Shown: positions 34,077 to 43,326 of the stretch, in pieces
Layout of the letters: every line of letters starts with the position of its first letter
Position numbering within the stretch: the first letter of the stretch is position 1
Assembly: GCA_049115815.1 (NCBI GenBank)
Contig: JAGDZO010000001.1
Span: 124,001 to 188,000 of the forward strand
Origin: Marinoscillum sp049115815
Lineage (GTDB): Bacteria > Bacteroidota > Bacteroidia > Cytophagales > Cyclobacteriaceae
DNA length: 64,000 nucleotides
Direction of reading: 5' to 3'
Notes under the pieces: model-generated
The model's input: the letters and a program-made list of their open reading frames with translations, nothing else
Told to the model about the DNA's origin: nothing
The model's database searches: none
Program-made: the position numbers and the translations under genes

Positions 34077-35522
34077 TTATCCTACGCTACCTTCTAGTGT
34101 GAGCGCCAATAGTTTTTGTGCTTCTACGGCAAATTCCATAGGGAGCTTATTCATTACTTCTTTTGCAAATCCGTTGACGATGAGTGCTACGGCACTTTCT
34201 TCATCAATCCCTCTTTGTTGGCAATAGAATATTTGATCCTCGCCAATTTTAGAAGTGGTTGCTTCGTGTTCTACTTGTGCTGTATTGTTGTCTACATCTA
34301 TATAAGGAAATGTATGTGCACCGCACTTGTCTCCCATCAATAGTGAGTCACATTGCGAGAAATTACGAGCATTTGTAGCACGCTTCATAATCTGCACTTG
34401 TCCTCTATATGAGTTTTGAGAAAATCCTGCGGAAATTCCTTTGGATACAATCCTAGATTTGGTGTTTTTTCCGATGTGGATCATTTTGGTACCTGTATCC
34501 GCCTGCTGATGATTATTAGTCACAGCTACAGAATAGAACTCTCCTTGAGAATAATCACCTTTAAGAATACAGGATGGATATTTCCAGGTCACAGCAGAGC
34601 CTGTTTCTACTTGAGTCCAGCTGATTTTCGCATGGTCACCAGCACAGATTCCTCGCTTGGTTACAAAATTGTATATACCGCCTTTTCCATCTTTATCTCC
34701 TGGGTACCAATTCTGTACTGTTGAGTACTTCACTTCAGCTTCCTGAGCAGCATAGATTTCAACTACCGCAGCATGAAGTTGATTTTCATCTCGCATAGGG
34801 GCAGTACATCCCTCTAGGTAGGATACATATGAATTATCTTCCGCTACTATGAGTGTTCTCTCAAATTGACCTGTATTTGCAGCATTTATTCTGAAATAAG
34901 TGGACAATTCCATAGGGCATCTTACCCCTTTAGGAATGTAGCAAAATGAGCCATCAGAAAACACCGCAGAATTCAAAGCTGCATAATAGTTGTCTCCAGG
35001 AGTCACCACCGACCCTAGATATTTTTTAATGAGTTCCGGGTGTTCTTCTACTGCTTCGCTGAACGAAGAAAAAACGATTCCAAGTTCAGATAATGTTTCC
35101 TTAAACGTAGTAGCGACAGAAACTGAATCAATAACAGCATCTACAGCTACGCCAGTCAATCTCTTTTGTTCGTTGAGGGAAATGCCCAGTCTTTCAAAAG
35201 TTTTGAGAAGTTCAGGGTCAATCTCATCCAAGCTCTTCGCTTTCTTTTCTTGCTTCGGAGCGGAGTAGTATTTTATGGCTTGAAAATCAATTTTTGGGTA
35301 CTTGACGTTGGGCCATTTTGGCTCTTCCATCTTTTCCCATTTGCGATAAGCAGTCAATCTCCATTCTAGCAGCCAATCTGGCTCATTTTTCTTGGCAGAT
35401 ATAAATCGAACTATATCTTCATTGAGACCAAAAGGGGCTTCATCCGCTTCAAAATCTACGTGCCATCCATGTTCGTATTCCTTCGAGGTAAATTCCTCTA
35501 GAACTTGATCGTCTTTGCTCAT
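34077..35522 (-). CDS. sufB: Fe-S cluster assembly protein SufB
   Basis: SufB is the main scaffold subunit. VRCPMELSTYFRINA, LEGCTAPMRDENQLHAAVVE and EATTSKIGEDQIFYCQQRG are the conserved stretches. The frame is open to 35558, but the ATG at 35522 (MSKDDQVLEEF) gives 481 aa, the usual length. It is the first gene of the suf operon. An Lrp-like regulator is encoded 140 bases upstream on the same strand. Confidence 0.95.
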   Translation of the reverse strand: MSKDDQVLEEFTSKEYEHGWHVDFEADEAPFGLNEDIVRFISAKKNEPDWLLEWRLTAYRKWEKMEEPKWPNVKYPKIDFQAIKYYSAPKQEKKAKSLDEIDPELLKTFERLGISLNEQKRLTGVAVDAVIDSVSVATTFKETLSELGIVFSSFSEAVEEHPELIKKYLGSVVTPGDNYYAALNSAVFSDGSFCYIPKGVRCPMELSTYFRINAANTGQFERTLIVAEDNSYVSYLEGCTAPMRDENQLHAAVVEIYAAQEAEVKYSTVQNWYPGDKDGKGGIYNFVTKRGICAGDHAKISWTQVETGSAVTWKYPSCILKGDYSQGEFYSVAVTNNHQQADTGTKMIHIGKNTKSRIVSKGISAGFSQNSYRGQVQIMKRATNARNFSQCDSLLMGDKCGAHTFPYIDVDNNTAQVEHEATTSKIGEDQIFYCQQRGIDEESAVALIVNGFAKEVMNKLPMEFAVEAQKLLALTLEGSVG

Positions 35523-35662
35523 AAAATATTCAGATTCTATTACTCTGTAAACCACCAAGTCGCTTGGAAGTTTCGCAAAGTAAGCACTTATTTATAATTA
35601 TTCTAAATAATTAAGTACCGAACTGAGCCCGTTTCGTAATGTTTTGAGAAAATTCTGATTTA

Positions 35663-36124
35663 TCAGAATAAAAGGTGCCTGTTAAGGCTTTCTTCAAGAG
35701 AGATGAAAGTTTCTGTTCTCTCTATACCCTCTACTTTTTGGATTTTGTCATGAAGCACATCTTTCAGATGCTTGGTGTCTCTACAATGTATCTTTATGAA
35801 GATGTTGTAATTACCTGTGGTATAATGAACCTTCACTATTTCCACTATTTCTTTGAGCTGCTCCACTACAGAGTCATAGAGTGAAGACTTCTGCAGGTAA
35901 ATGCCCATGAAGCAAGTGACATCATATCCTAATTTGGAATAATCCATCTTAAGAGTGGTTCCTTGCACCACGCCCATTTCCTCCAATTTCTTCATACGCA
36001 CGTGCACAGTTCCACCAGATACGAATACCTTTTTGGCCACTTCCGTGTAAGGTATCTTGGCATCTTGCATCAAAAGATTGAGGATTTTTAAATCAATGTT
36101 GTCTATTTCGTAATTCTTGCTCAT
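35663..36124 (-). CDS. Lrp/AsnC family transcriptional regulator
   Basis: This 153-aa regulator has an N-terminal winged helix (DNIDLKILNLLMQDAKIPYT) and a C-terminal RAM ligand-binding domain (VHYTTGNYNIFIKIHCRD). I choose the ATG at 36124; the frame is open to an ATG at 36178, which would add 18 residues with no match to the family. Lrp-like proteins sense amino acids. It is transcribed towards sufB, so a link to sulfur or Fe-S control is possible but unproven. Confidence 0.85.
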   Translation of the reverse strand: MSKNYEIDNIDLKILNLLMQDAKIPYTEVAKKVFVSGGTVHVRMKKLEEMGVVQGTTLKMDYSKLGYDVTCFMGIYLQKSSLYDSVVEQLKEIVEIVKVHYTTGNYNIFIKIHCRDTKHLKDVLHDKIQKVEGIERTETFISLEESLNRHLLF

Positions 36125-36548
36125 GGCACTGAGTGTTCTTGGTGGAGTATGCGAAGATCTATTGGTCTTCTTGTTCATTTTAAAATTAAGTCAAAAATAT
36201 TAAAAAATTCACAACAAACACATAAGATGTTTAATGGAAAACATAGAAAAGTGGAGATAGTATGTAAATATTGAAAGTCGCTCTTTTTTAATTTGAGAAT
36301 AGCATTAAAAGAAATCGCAGATTTATTATTCGTTTTTTACTCATTATTAGAAATATTCTTTCTTAAGTATTTATTTTTACCAAATAATGATTTGAAAATA
36401 GGAGGTATTTTCATTGAATAATATCTAATATCGGAGCCTATTTCTGAGGTCAAATATGAGATTGTTAAATTGAAAGCCTTTTCATTGTTTGGTTTCTAAA
36501 AATTCAATCAATGATTTGAAATATTAGTAATTATCGTTTTAGGCTGTT
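36125..36548. other. AT-rich gene-free stretch before the orphan RNA
   Basis: There is no ORF of note. The sequence is AT-rich (upstream control region of the Lrp gene on the minus strand). I see no repeat, hairpin of note or tRNA. Confidence 0.5.
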
Positions 36549-36720
36549 TAAATTTGCAAAGTAGACAAAAGGAAGAAGTCCTTGAGTTGATAGAAAATGT
36601 AGGGTATTTGATCGCGTTACAGAATACTCTTAAGAAGGATCGCAACCTTCTCCTACATCCATTTTTGGGTTAATGTTGTTTATTTGAATTTGGTCGTGGT
36701 AGGGGTGCCACGACCTTTTT
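36549..36720 (+). ncRNA. Candidate structured non-coding RNA
   Basis: A candidate -7 box TAAATTTG (36549-36556) is followed by about 160 bases that form several helices by eye. Hairpin 1 is AAGGA/TCCTT (36569-36583). A three-way junction is closed by ATGTAGG (36597-36603) with CCTACAT (36652-36658). Its arms are GTATT/AATAC (36604-36608 with 36623-36627) and AGAAGG/CCTTCT (36633-36638 with 36646-36651). A strong terminator follows. Both arm loops contain GATCGC or ATCGC. It matches no RNA family I know. It is probably an independent small RNA because the next gene has its own promoter; a riboswitch is less likely. Confidence 0.5.
36692..36720 (+). terminator. Terminator after the structured RNA candidate
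   Basis: GGTCGTGG (36692-36699) pairs perfectly with CCACGACC (36708-36715) and is followed by five T and further T-rich sequence. It is GC-rich and not preceded by a plus-strand protein gene, which implies an RNA gene upstream. Confidence 0.9.
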
Positions 36721-36776
36721 CTTTTTATAGCCCTACTTTTTATTCCCTTCCTTTTCCATTTTAACATCTTTCTGAC

Positions 36777-36806
36777 TTGGTTTCACCAACAGGATATCTA
36801 TATTTA
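36777..36806 (+). promoter_or_regulatory. Promoter of the acyl-CoA ligase gene
   Basis: TTG at 36777-36779 and TATATTTA at 36799-36806 are separated by exactly 19 bases, the spacing of Bacteroidota promoters (TTG-N19-TAnnTTTG, last base differing). The ATG is 25 bases beyond. Confidence 0.6.
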
Positions 36807-36830
36807 GAAGTTGAACAATAACTATCTAAA

Positions 36831-38519
36831 ATGGAAAATAGACCCTGGTTATCATCTTATCCTTCTGGAATTCCTCATACTGTTGATTCAGACAAATATT
36901 CTTCTCTAGCTGAGCTATTCGTAGAATCGCGAAGCAAGTTTGGACCATTACCTGCCTATGAAAACATGGGTAAGGTTATTTCATTTGAAGAGTTAGGCCA
37001 ATTGAGCGATGATTTTGCATCATATCTTCAAAATGACTTGGGTCTTAAGCCGGGAGAAAAAATTGCCATTCAACTTCCTAATATCCTCCAGAATCCAATT
37101 GCCATGTATGGTGCACTCAAGGCGGGGTTGGTTGTGGTGAACACGAATCCACTTTATACTGCTGCCGAGATGAAGCATCAGTTTACGGATTCTGGGGCTA
37201 AAGCCATAGTTATACTTGCCAATTTTGCGTGTAACCTGGAGGAGATACTTGAAGAAACTCAGATCGAGCATGTAATCGTTACAGAGTTAGGAGACCTTAT
37301 AGGTGGTTTCAAGGGTGGACTTGTCAATTTTGTGGTGAAGTATGTCAAGAAAATGGTCCCTTCATACAATCTCCCTAAAGCCGTAAAATATAAGGAAGCT
37401 TTAAGTCGGGGTAGCAAAAACAAACTTCAACCGCCAGCTATCAAATCTTCTGACTTGGCATTTTTGCAGTACACAGGAGGAACGACTGGTGTTTCTAAGG
37501 GTGCTATGCTCACTCATAGAAATTTGATCGGGAATCTCCAGCAGTTAGAAGCCTGGCTAATGCAGACTGATCTCGAGGATGGAAAGGAGATATTCATTGC
37601 CGCTTTGCCGCTCTATCATATTTTCGCACTCAATGCACATGCGCTACTACCGGCTAAGCTTGGAGCAAAAAATATTTTGATTACGAATCCTAGAGACATG
37701 AAAGGATTTGTAAAAGAGCTAAGCAAACATCCATTCACCCTGATCACTGGTGTAAATACTTTGTTTAATGGACTACTCAATGCTCCCGGATTTGACAAAA
37801 TTGATCATTCAACAATCAAAGTAGCATTAGCCGGAGGTATGGCTCTTCAGCGTGCTGTAGCGGACAAATGGGAAAACCTAACTGGTAAAAAAATTGCGGA
37901 AGCGTATGGATTGACAGAGACCTCTCCAGGCTTGTGTATTAACCCGCTGGGTGAAGGTAACAGAGTAGGCACCATTGGGATGCCAATACCTGAGACTGAT
38001 GTGGTGCTGTTGGATGATGAAGGCAAAGAAGTTCCAATCGGAGAGAAAGGGGAATTGTGCGCTAAAGGACCACAAGTATTTGGCGGATATTGGGAGCGAC
38101 CAAAAGAGACTGAGGAAGCATTTGTCAATGGCTATTTCAAGACTGGAGATATAGCTATCATGGAACCGGATGGCTATTTCAAAATCGTTGATCGTAAGAA
38201 GGAGATGATTTTGGTTTCAGGATTTAACGTATATCCAAACGAGGTGGAAGATGCAGTGGCCTTACATCCGAAGGTATTGGAAGTAGGAGCTATCGCTGTA
38301 CCAGACGAAAAGTCCAATGAGGCAGTGAAGGTGGTGATAGTGAAAAAAGATGAATCGCTTACTGAAGAAGAGATCAAGGAATTTTGTAAAGAGAAATTAA
38401 CTGGCTACAAGCGGCCGAAGCATGTGAGCTTCGTGAAGGAACTTCCTAAGTCTAACGTAGGTAAAATCCTAAGAAGGATTATTAAGGAAGAAGACGCCAA
38501 AAGGCATACTTACAAATAA
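36831..38519 (+). CDS. fadD: Long-chain fatty-acid-CoA ligase
   Basis: This 562-aa AMP-forming ligase activates fatty acids to acyl-CoA. LQYTGGTTGVSKGAMLTHRN is the P-loop near residue 213, YGLTETSP the central motif near 360, and YFKTGDIAIMEPDGYF and VDRKKEMILVSGFNVYPNEVE follow. The C-terminal lysine is in KSNVGKILRR. It has its own promoter after the terminator of the upstream RNA. The substrate chain length is inferred from family similarity to FadD. Confidence 0.92.
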   Translation: MENRPWLSSYPSGIPHTVDSDKYSSLAELFVESRSKFGPLPAYENMGKVISFEELGQLSDDFASYLQNDLGLKPGEKIAIQLPNILQNPIAMYGALKAGLVVVNTNPLYTAAEMKHQFTDSGAKAIVILANFACNLEEILEETQIEHVIVTELGDLIGGFKGGLVNFVVKYVKKMVPSYNLPKAVKYKEALSRGSKNKLQPPAIKSSDLAFLQYTGGTTGVSKGAMLTHRNLIGNLQQLEAWLMQTDLEDGKEIFIAALPLYHIFALNAHALLPAKLGAKNILITNPRDMKGFVKELSKHPFTLITGVNTLFNGLLNAPGFDKIDHSTIKVALAGGMALQRAVADKWENLTGKKIAEAYGLTETSPGLCINPLGEGNRVGTIGMPIPETDVVLLDDEGKEVPIGEKGELCAKGPQVFGGYWERPKETEEAFVNGYFKTGDIAIMEPDGYFKIVDRKKEMILVSGFNVYPNEVEDAVALHPKVLEVGAIAVPDEKSNEAVKVVIVKKDESLTEEEIKEFCKEKLTGYKRPKHVSFVKELPKSNVGKILRRIIKEEDAKRHTYK

Positions 38520-38521
38520 GT

Positions 38522-39346
38522 CTAATACTTAAAGTTGTCTTCTAATTGATCAAATGGAATCATAAGCGAAGTAGGTCCGTCTGAGTACGAGGAGATCTCA
38601 TAGGGATTGTAGAGGATGATGAGTCCAGATTCATCAAAGCCGAACACTTCGCTTAATTCAAATTTGTCATTGTCAAATATGAATCCTTTATCGGAGTAGG
38701 AATCATTCTCAGCAAGTCCTTCTTGTGACCTGAAAACTTGTTCCGCTAGGTTTTTGATATGTCTTGGCTTCTTAAAGAAGTAACCAAGCTTCAATTCTTC
38801 TTTTCCTTCCTTTCCAACATTTAGATACCTGACGGTTGTATTAGGGTGTGCACCACCAGAATAGCTCGAAACCTCAAATTTTACGGATACAACATGCTGG
38901 CTAATATAAGTAGGTGTTGCCTTCACGTTGAGGTACCATGCTGTACGCGAATCGGGAAAATTCTTCTTAAAATCAGCATAGCTAGCTAAGAATTGATTGG
39001 CCAAGGCGGTAGTATTGAATGGCACATCATCTTCAAGAATGAAGTCCGAAATAGTTTCATTGATCGTCTTGATCACCAACTTATTGATCTTGACGGAGTT
39101 GCCATGAGCTGAAAGAAAACGAGGATAATCTACAGTGACTTCACTGCACGATCCACTTTCGCAGTTGTCAGCTTTTCTCTCAAAATCAGCCATTTCGAAG
39201 AACTCCGAAGTAGTTGGTTTATTTGAAGTAGGTTCTTCCGTTTTTTCGTTTTCCGTTTGATTCGGCGTTTCCTTTTTAAGACTATCACATGATCCCAGTA
39301 TCAGGAAAAATAGTAGGTGATGTATGGAATATTTGAAATTTTTCAT
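38522..39346 (-). CDS. DUF4163/DUF3298 lipoprotein
   Basis: This is a 274-aa lipoprotein: lipobox ILGSCDS with acylated Cys near residue 20, then a low-complexity Thr/Glu/Pro linker (residues 25-48). A DUF4163-like part follows, and near residues 150-200 a DUF3298 core (YSGGAHPNTTVRYLNV), with ILYNPYEISSYSDGP near the end. The pair resembles RsiV-type anti-sigma sensor domains, but no sigma factor is adjacent. Function is unknown. It is convergent with fadD by two bases. Confidence 0.82.
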   Translation of the reverse strand: MKNFKYSIHHLLFFLILGSCDSLKKETPNQTENEKTEEPTSNKPTTSEFFEMADFERKADNCESGSCSEVTVDYPRFLSAHGNSVKINKLVIKTINETISDFILEDDVPFNTTALANQFLASYADFKKNFPDSRTAWYLNVKATPTYISQHVVSVKFEVSSYSGGAHPNTTVRYLNVGKEGKEELKLGYFFKKPRHIKNLAEQVFRSQEGLAENDSYSDKGFIFDNDKFELSEVFGFDESGLIILYNPYEISSYSDGPTSLMIPFDQLEDNFKY

Positions 39347-39474
39347 GGAAAATATTAATGGCTCAATCGGGTTTTAGCTATCGTTCAGGGTGATTCTGGT
39401 TCGGATAATCTAATAATAGGAAATAACTATTCTTGAATTATATAATTTCGCCGAATCTAAATAATTAAACGCTT

Positions 39475-40377
39475 ATGAAATCAAAATTTTACTATTTCGC
39501 CTTACTTTTTGTCTTTGCTTTAGTGGCAAACGCACAGTCTGACACCACTTACTGGAAAAAGGGTGGGTTTGTGTCAGCTACATTCTCTCAAGTGTCACTA
39601 AGTGATAGTTGGGCAGCTGGGGGATCAGAAAACATTTCTTTGAACGGAGCTACGGGACTTTACGCTGATTACAAAAAAGCCCGAACTACATGGGAAAACT
39701 CATTGGATCTTGGCTATGGAATGATCAATCAGAATGATACAAGATTTGAGAAATCGGATGATAAAATCAACTTTGCATCTAAATATGGTTATCAAATAAT
39801 CAATGGAGAAACTAAGTGGTACTACAGTGCGCTCCTCGATTTCAAAACTCAATTTGCTCAAGGAGTGGTAGCAGGCTCTAATGGTGCAGATAGTGTAATA
39901 TCTAACTTTATGGTTCCTGGTTATTTGACAGTTGGTTTGGGTATAGACTATAAGCCTAATTCTAAAATCTCCTTCAACTACATTCCATTGACAGGGAAGT
40001 TTACTTTCGTGAATGACCAAGCCTTAGCGGACAAAGGTGCGTATGGGGTAGACCCTGGCAGTAAGTTCAGAGCTGAGATGGGATCTTTCCTAAGAGTGAA
40101 GTACAAAGACGATATTGTCACCAACGTAAATGTTGAATCTCGTTTGGAACTGTTTTCGAATTATGTTAAAGACTTTGGGACGATAGATGTCAACTGGCAA
40201 ACCATGATTGTAATGAAAGTGAATAGCGTACTATCCGCCAATTTCTTCACTCATCTTATATACGATGAAGATATCAAGACTTTGCAAAGTGATGGAACTC
40301 CGGGAGATGCCAAAGTTCAATTCAAGAGCGTTTTCGGAGTTGGTCTGGCTTACAATTTTGGTGCTAGCAGAAAGTAA
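39475..40377 (+). CDS. DUF3078 outer-membrane protein
   Basis: This 300-aa protein has a signal peptide ending near ANAQ and contains GFVSATFSQVSLSDSWAAGGSENISLNG near residues 31-58, the typical opening of DUF3078. The remainder is a beta-barrel with alternating strands, ending FGVGLAYNFG. The family is common in Bacteroidota outer membranes and of unknown function. It is closed by a perfect terminator. Confidence 0.85.
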   Translation: MKSKFYYFALLFVFALVANAQSDTTYWKKGGFVSATFSQVSLSDSWAAGGSENISLNGATGLYADYKKARTTWENSLDLGYGMINQNDTRFEKSDDKINFASKYGYQIINGETKWYYSALLDFKTQFAQGVVAGSNGADSVISNFMVPGYLTVGLGIDYKPNSKISFNYIPLTGKFTFVNDQALADKGAYGVDPGSKFRAEMGSFLRVKYKDDIVTNVNVESRLELFSNYVKDFGTIDVNWQTMIVMKVNSVLSANFFTHLIYDEDIKTLQSDGTPGDAKVQFKSVFGVGLAYNFGASRK

Positions 40378-40410
40378 GATCAGGTTGATTTTTGAATAGA
40401 ATTAAGTCTA

Positions 40411-40437
40411 AAGTCCATCGTCAGATGGACTTTTTTT
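40411..40437 (+). terminator. Terminator after the DUF3078 gene
   Basis: AAGTCCATC (40411-40419) pairs with GATGGACTT (40424-40432), four-base loop, followed by a T-run. Confidence 0.9.
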
Positions 40438-40458
40438 ATGCCTAGTTTTGCGGTCGTT

Positions 40459-41211
40459 ATGATGAGATATTTAGTTGTACTTATTGGTGTTTTATTTATC
40501 AATTGTTCTCCATTATTTGCACAGCGAACAGTGAACACACAGAGCCTTTATTGGGTGAAATATGGCGCCAGTTTTGCTGTCGGCACTGATTTGAAAATAC
40601 AAGCTTCAATAGAAGATAGGAGGTACTTCAAGAATAATAGACAGCACATGTGGCTCTATACACTTGATGCCAATAAACGATTGAAAAATGGTTGGTCAGC
40701 AGGAGTAGGCTTTATGAGATGGACCATACTTATGCCGTCCGATCCAGAATCTTTACATGAAGTCACACAAGGCGAATGGCGACCTTTTCAATATTTGACT
40801 CACTCTGCTCCTTTGTCTGGTCGATTTGAATTTGGTCAACGAATGATGTTGGAAGAACGGATACGTCAGAATTTCTCTAGCGATCCTCTTACCGGATCTC
40901 CTGTAATTGAAGATGGTTATTATGCTTATTTGAGATATAGGCACAGATTGCAAATCACCGCGAAGATTAATGCAGTTGACAGCCGAGTACCCATATCAGT
41001 GACACTTGCCAATGAGGCTATGCTGCATTTTGGTGATGACCGAATCATCAATACCTTCGACCAAAATAGGGTATCTATAGCTATGAATTTGAAGCTGCTA
41101 GAATCAACAAAACTGTCCTTAGGCTATCTCAACTGGTACCAGCAGTCTGCCGCTACAACAGATTATGTGAGAAGAAATATTGCTACCTTGTACGTGACGC
41201 AGCAGTTCTAA
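40459..41211 (+). CDS. DUF2490 outer-membrane protein
   Basis: The mature part begins QRTVNTQSLYWVKYG and shows alternating strands with DRRYFKNNRQHMWLY near residues 50-64, matching DUF2490, a small outer-membrane barrel family of unknown role. The open frame reaches an ATG at 40438, but that lies in the T-run of the upstream terminator. The ATG at 40459 (or the next, 40462) gives the signal peptide. Product is 250 aa from 40459. It ends two bases before the MscS gene stop. Confidence 0.8.
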   Translation: MMRYLVVLIGVLFINCSPLFAQRTVNTQSLYWVKYGASFAVGTDLKIQASIEDRRYFKNNRQHMWLYTLDANKRLKNGWSAGVGFMRWTILMPSDPESLHEVTQGEWRPFQYLTHSAPLSGRFEFGQRMMLEERIRQNFSSDPLTGSPVIEDGYYAYLRYRHRLQITAKINAVDSRVPISVTLANEAMLHFGDDRIINTFDQNRVSIAMNLKLLESTKLSLGYLNWYQQSAATTDYVRRNIATLYVTQQF

Positions 41212-41213
41212 AA

Positions 41214-42113
41214 CTACTGCTGAACGTGTGATAATGGTGTCTTGATATGGATATCCCGCTGTGGGAATGGGATCTCCACATTGTGTTTCTTAAACTCTTT
41301 GAATATCTCGTAATAGAGCTCACTTTTGAGTACCCGTGGCCTGTCCGTATAGGTGCTTGTCCATACAGCCAAGATAAAGTTCAGCGAACTGTCACCATAC
41401 TCATCAAACAACACTGATGGCTCTGGATCTTTGAGGACGTTTTTATTTTCATCGGCCACTTTCATGAGGATGCTCTTAATTTTTTGTGGGTCTTCATTGT
41501 AACTCACTCCAACAGGAATTTTAAACCTGATATTGCGATTGTTGTGACTCCAGTTGATTACTCGGCTGGAAATAAACTCGGAGTTTGGCACAATCACGGA
41601 TATGTTATCATTAGTCAATACCTGAGTGGCTCTGAAGGATATTGCTATTACATTTCCTTGTATTTCACCCACTTCTATTCGATCTCCGACCTTGATGGGT
41701 TTTTCGAAAAGTATGATGATGCCCGATATGAAATTGTCAGTGATATTTTGCAAACCAAAACCAATCCCTACACCCAAGGTACCCACCACTAAAGTCAATG
41801 CTGTAAGGTCTATGCCGGCAGTCTGGATGATCACCGTGGTACCCACAAAGACAATTACAAACCTAGTAACCGTCCCAACAGTGGTCCGGACACCTTGCTC
41901 CACATTGGCTTTGACCAATATGTTCTCAACCAAAAGTTTTTTGATTCGCTTGGCGAGGATATTGAGGATAAGAAATGCAACCAGCATATAAACTATGGTA
42001 GCTACGCTGATGTCATTTTCACCAAGTTTGAATAGAGACCTGGTCAACAAGGCTATAGCTGAATCTAGAAGGGCCATCAGTGACGCCCAAGCTTCCGAGA
42101 GGGTGTTTTGCAT
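41214..42113 (-). CDS. Small-conductance mechanosensitive channel (MscS family)
   Basis: The 299-aa protein has three membrane segments in residues 20-130 and the pore helix GVGIGFGLQNITDNFISGIIILFEKPI near 115-141. It is followed by the beta domain (VGDRIEVGEIQGNVIAISFRAT). MscS-type channels release solutes upon osmotic downshock. This one has the basic three-helix layout with no large periplasmic domain. It is four bases from the queA stop on the same strand. Confidence 0.9.
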   Translation of the reverse strand: MQNTLSEAWASLMALLDSAIALLTRSLFKLGENDISVATIVYMLVAFLILNILAKRIKKLLVENILVKANVEQGVRTTVGTVTRFVIVFVGTTVIIQTAGIDLTALTLVVGTLGVGIGFGLQNITDNFISGIIILFEKPIKVGDRIEVGEIQGNVIAISFRATQVLTNDNISVIVPNSEFISSRVINWSHNNRNIRFKIPVGVSYNEDPQKIKSILMKVADENKNVLKDPEPSVLFDEYGDSSLNFILAVWTSTYTDRPRVLKSELYYEIFKEFKKHNVEIPFPQRDIHIKTPLSHVQQ

Positions 42114-42117
42114 GGGA

Positions 42118-43311
42118 CTAATCTAGTGGTTTTGGCAATAGCAAAGAGCTATCTCCGTAGCTAAGAAAGCGATAATTATTATCAAGGGCAGATTGGTAGA
42201 CATCCTTCCACTGCTCTCCAATAAGCGCGGCTACTAGAAGCATAAGCGTAGATCCGGGTTGATGAAAATTGGTAATCAAGCCATCACAAATGCGAAACTC
42301 ATACCCAGGATAGATGAATATCTCTGTGTGACCAAGTAATTGATTGATTCCCTTTCGATCCAGGTATGCTAAGATAGCCTGGAGACTTTCTTCTTTTGAC
42401 ACCACATTTATCGCTTCGTAGGCTGTTTCCTTTTTTATAGCAAATTCAGCCTCAGAATTCTCTGCGAGAAGCTGACCAAACCAGAAAAGACTTTCTAAAG
42501 TTCTCATACTGGTTGTCCCTACGGGTAATATGTTTTTAGCTGCCAAAAGGTTTTCAATATTTGCTCTTGACACTACTACGTGCTCACGGTGCATCGGATG
42601 TTCTTTTACATTATCAACCTTAATGGGCTGAAAAGTGCCAGCTGATACGTGTAAGGTCAGAAAATCCATACCAATTCCTTTCTGTCTGATCTCTTCCAAC
42701 ACTTTGTCAGTAAAATGTAGCCCAGCCGTAGGGGCAGCCACAGCACCTTCTGATTTGGAGTACACCGTCTGATACCTTGGCACATCTTCTTCTGTAGCGG
42801 CTCGTCCGAGATATGGAGGTAATGGAATTTTGCCCACTTCAGAAAGAATCTCTGAGAAGGTCATATCTCCTGACCAATCAAATGTTACCTCGTTGGTGGA
42901 TGTTCTTCTGGCAGTGAGCGATGTAGTAGCTAGATTGATATGAAGATCTTGCCCAACTTTCCAACGTTTTGAATTGCCAATCATCACTTGCCAAACACAC
43001 GAGCCCTTACTGCCCATGATCTCTTCATGCACTTGAGACGGTTTGAGCGGCGCTAGTAGAAAAATTTCTATTTTGGCACCTGTCTCTTTCTCCAATATTA
43101 ACCTTGCGGGAATCACCTTGGTATCGTTAAATACAAGAAGTGTTTCTTGAGGAATTATATTCGGAATTTCATCGAACTTGCGATGATTGATTTCACCTTG
43201 ATTGAAATATAAAAGTTTGGAGGCTGCCCTGTCAGATAGGGGGTGTTTGGCTATTTTCTCATCAGGTAGTTCATATTGAAATTCATTCAGCACCAAACTT
43301 TCCGTTGACAT
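42118..43311 (-). CDS. queA: S-adenosylmethionine:tRNA ribosyltransferase-isomerase
   Basis: QueA moves the ribosyl group of SAM onto preQ1 in tRNA to make epoxyqueuosine. The 397-aa protein shows HPLSDRAASKLLYF, LVFNDTKVIPARL near residues 61-73, AAPTAGLHFT near 214, and ITNFHQPGSTLMLLVAALIG near the C-terminus. The frame is open to 43410, but MSTESLVLNEF from 43311 is the family start and avoids overlap with menC. It diverges from menC with a 15-base gap. Confidence 0.93.
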   Translation of the reverse strand: MSTESLVLNEFQYELPDEKIAKHPLSDRAASKLLYFNQGEINHRKFDEIPNIIPQETLLVFNDTKVIPARLILEKETGAKIEIFLLAPLKPSQVHEEIMGSKGSCVWQVMIGNSKRWKVGQDLHINLATTSLTARRTSTNEVTFDWSGDMTFSEILSEVGKIPLPPYLGRAATEEDVPRYQTVYSKSEGAVAAPTAGLHFTDKVLEEIRQKGIGMDFLTLHVSAGTFQPIKVDNVKEHPMHREHVVVSRANIENLLAAKNILPVGTTSMRTLESLFWFGQLLAENSEAEFAIKKETAYEAINVVSKEESLQAILAYLDRKGINQLLGHTEIFIYPGYEFRICDGLITNFHQPGSTLMLLVAALIGEQWKDVYQSALDNNYRFLSYGDSSLLLPKPLD

Positions 43312-43326
43312 ATTTATTTTACTGTT

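Noticed and set aside
36598..36661. tRNA-like arrangement: a 7-bp acceptor-like stem, GAAGG-ATCGCAA-CCTTC as a T-arm, and TCCA at the 3' end
   Set aside because: The loop lacks the conserved TTCRA, there is no room for both a D-arm and an anticodon arm, and the length is about 64 bases. The junction reading fits better.
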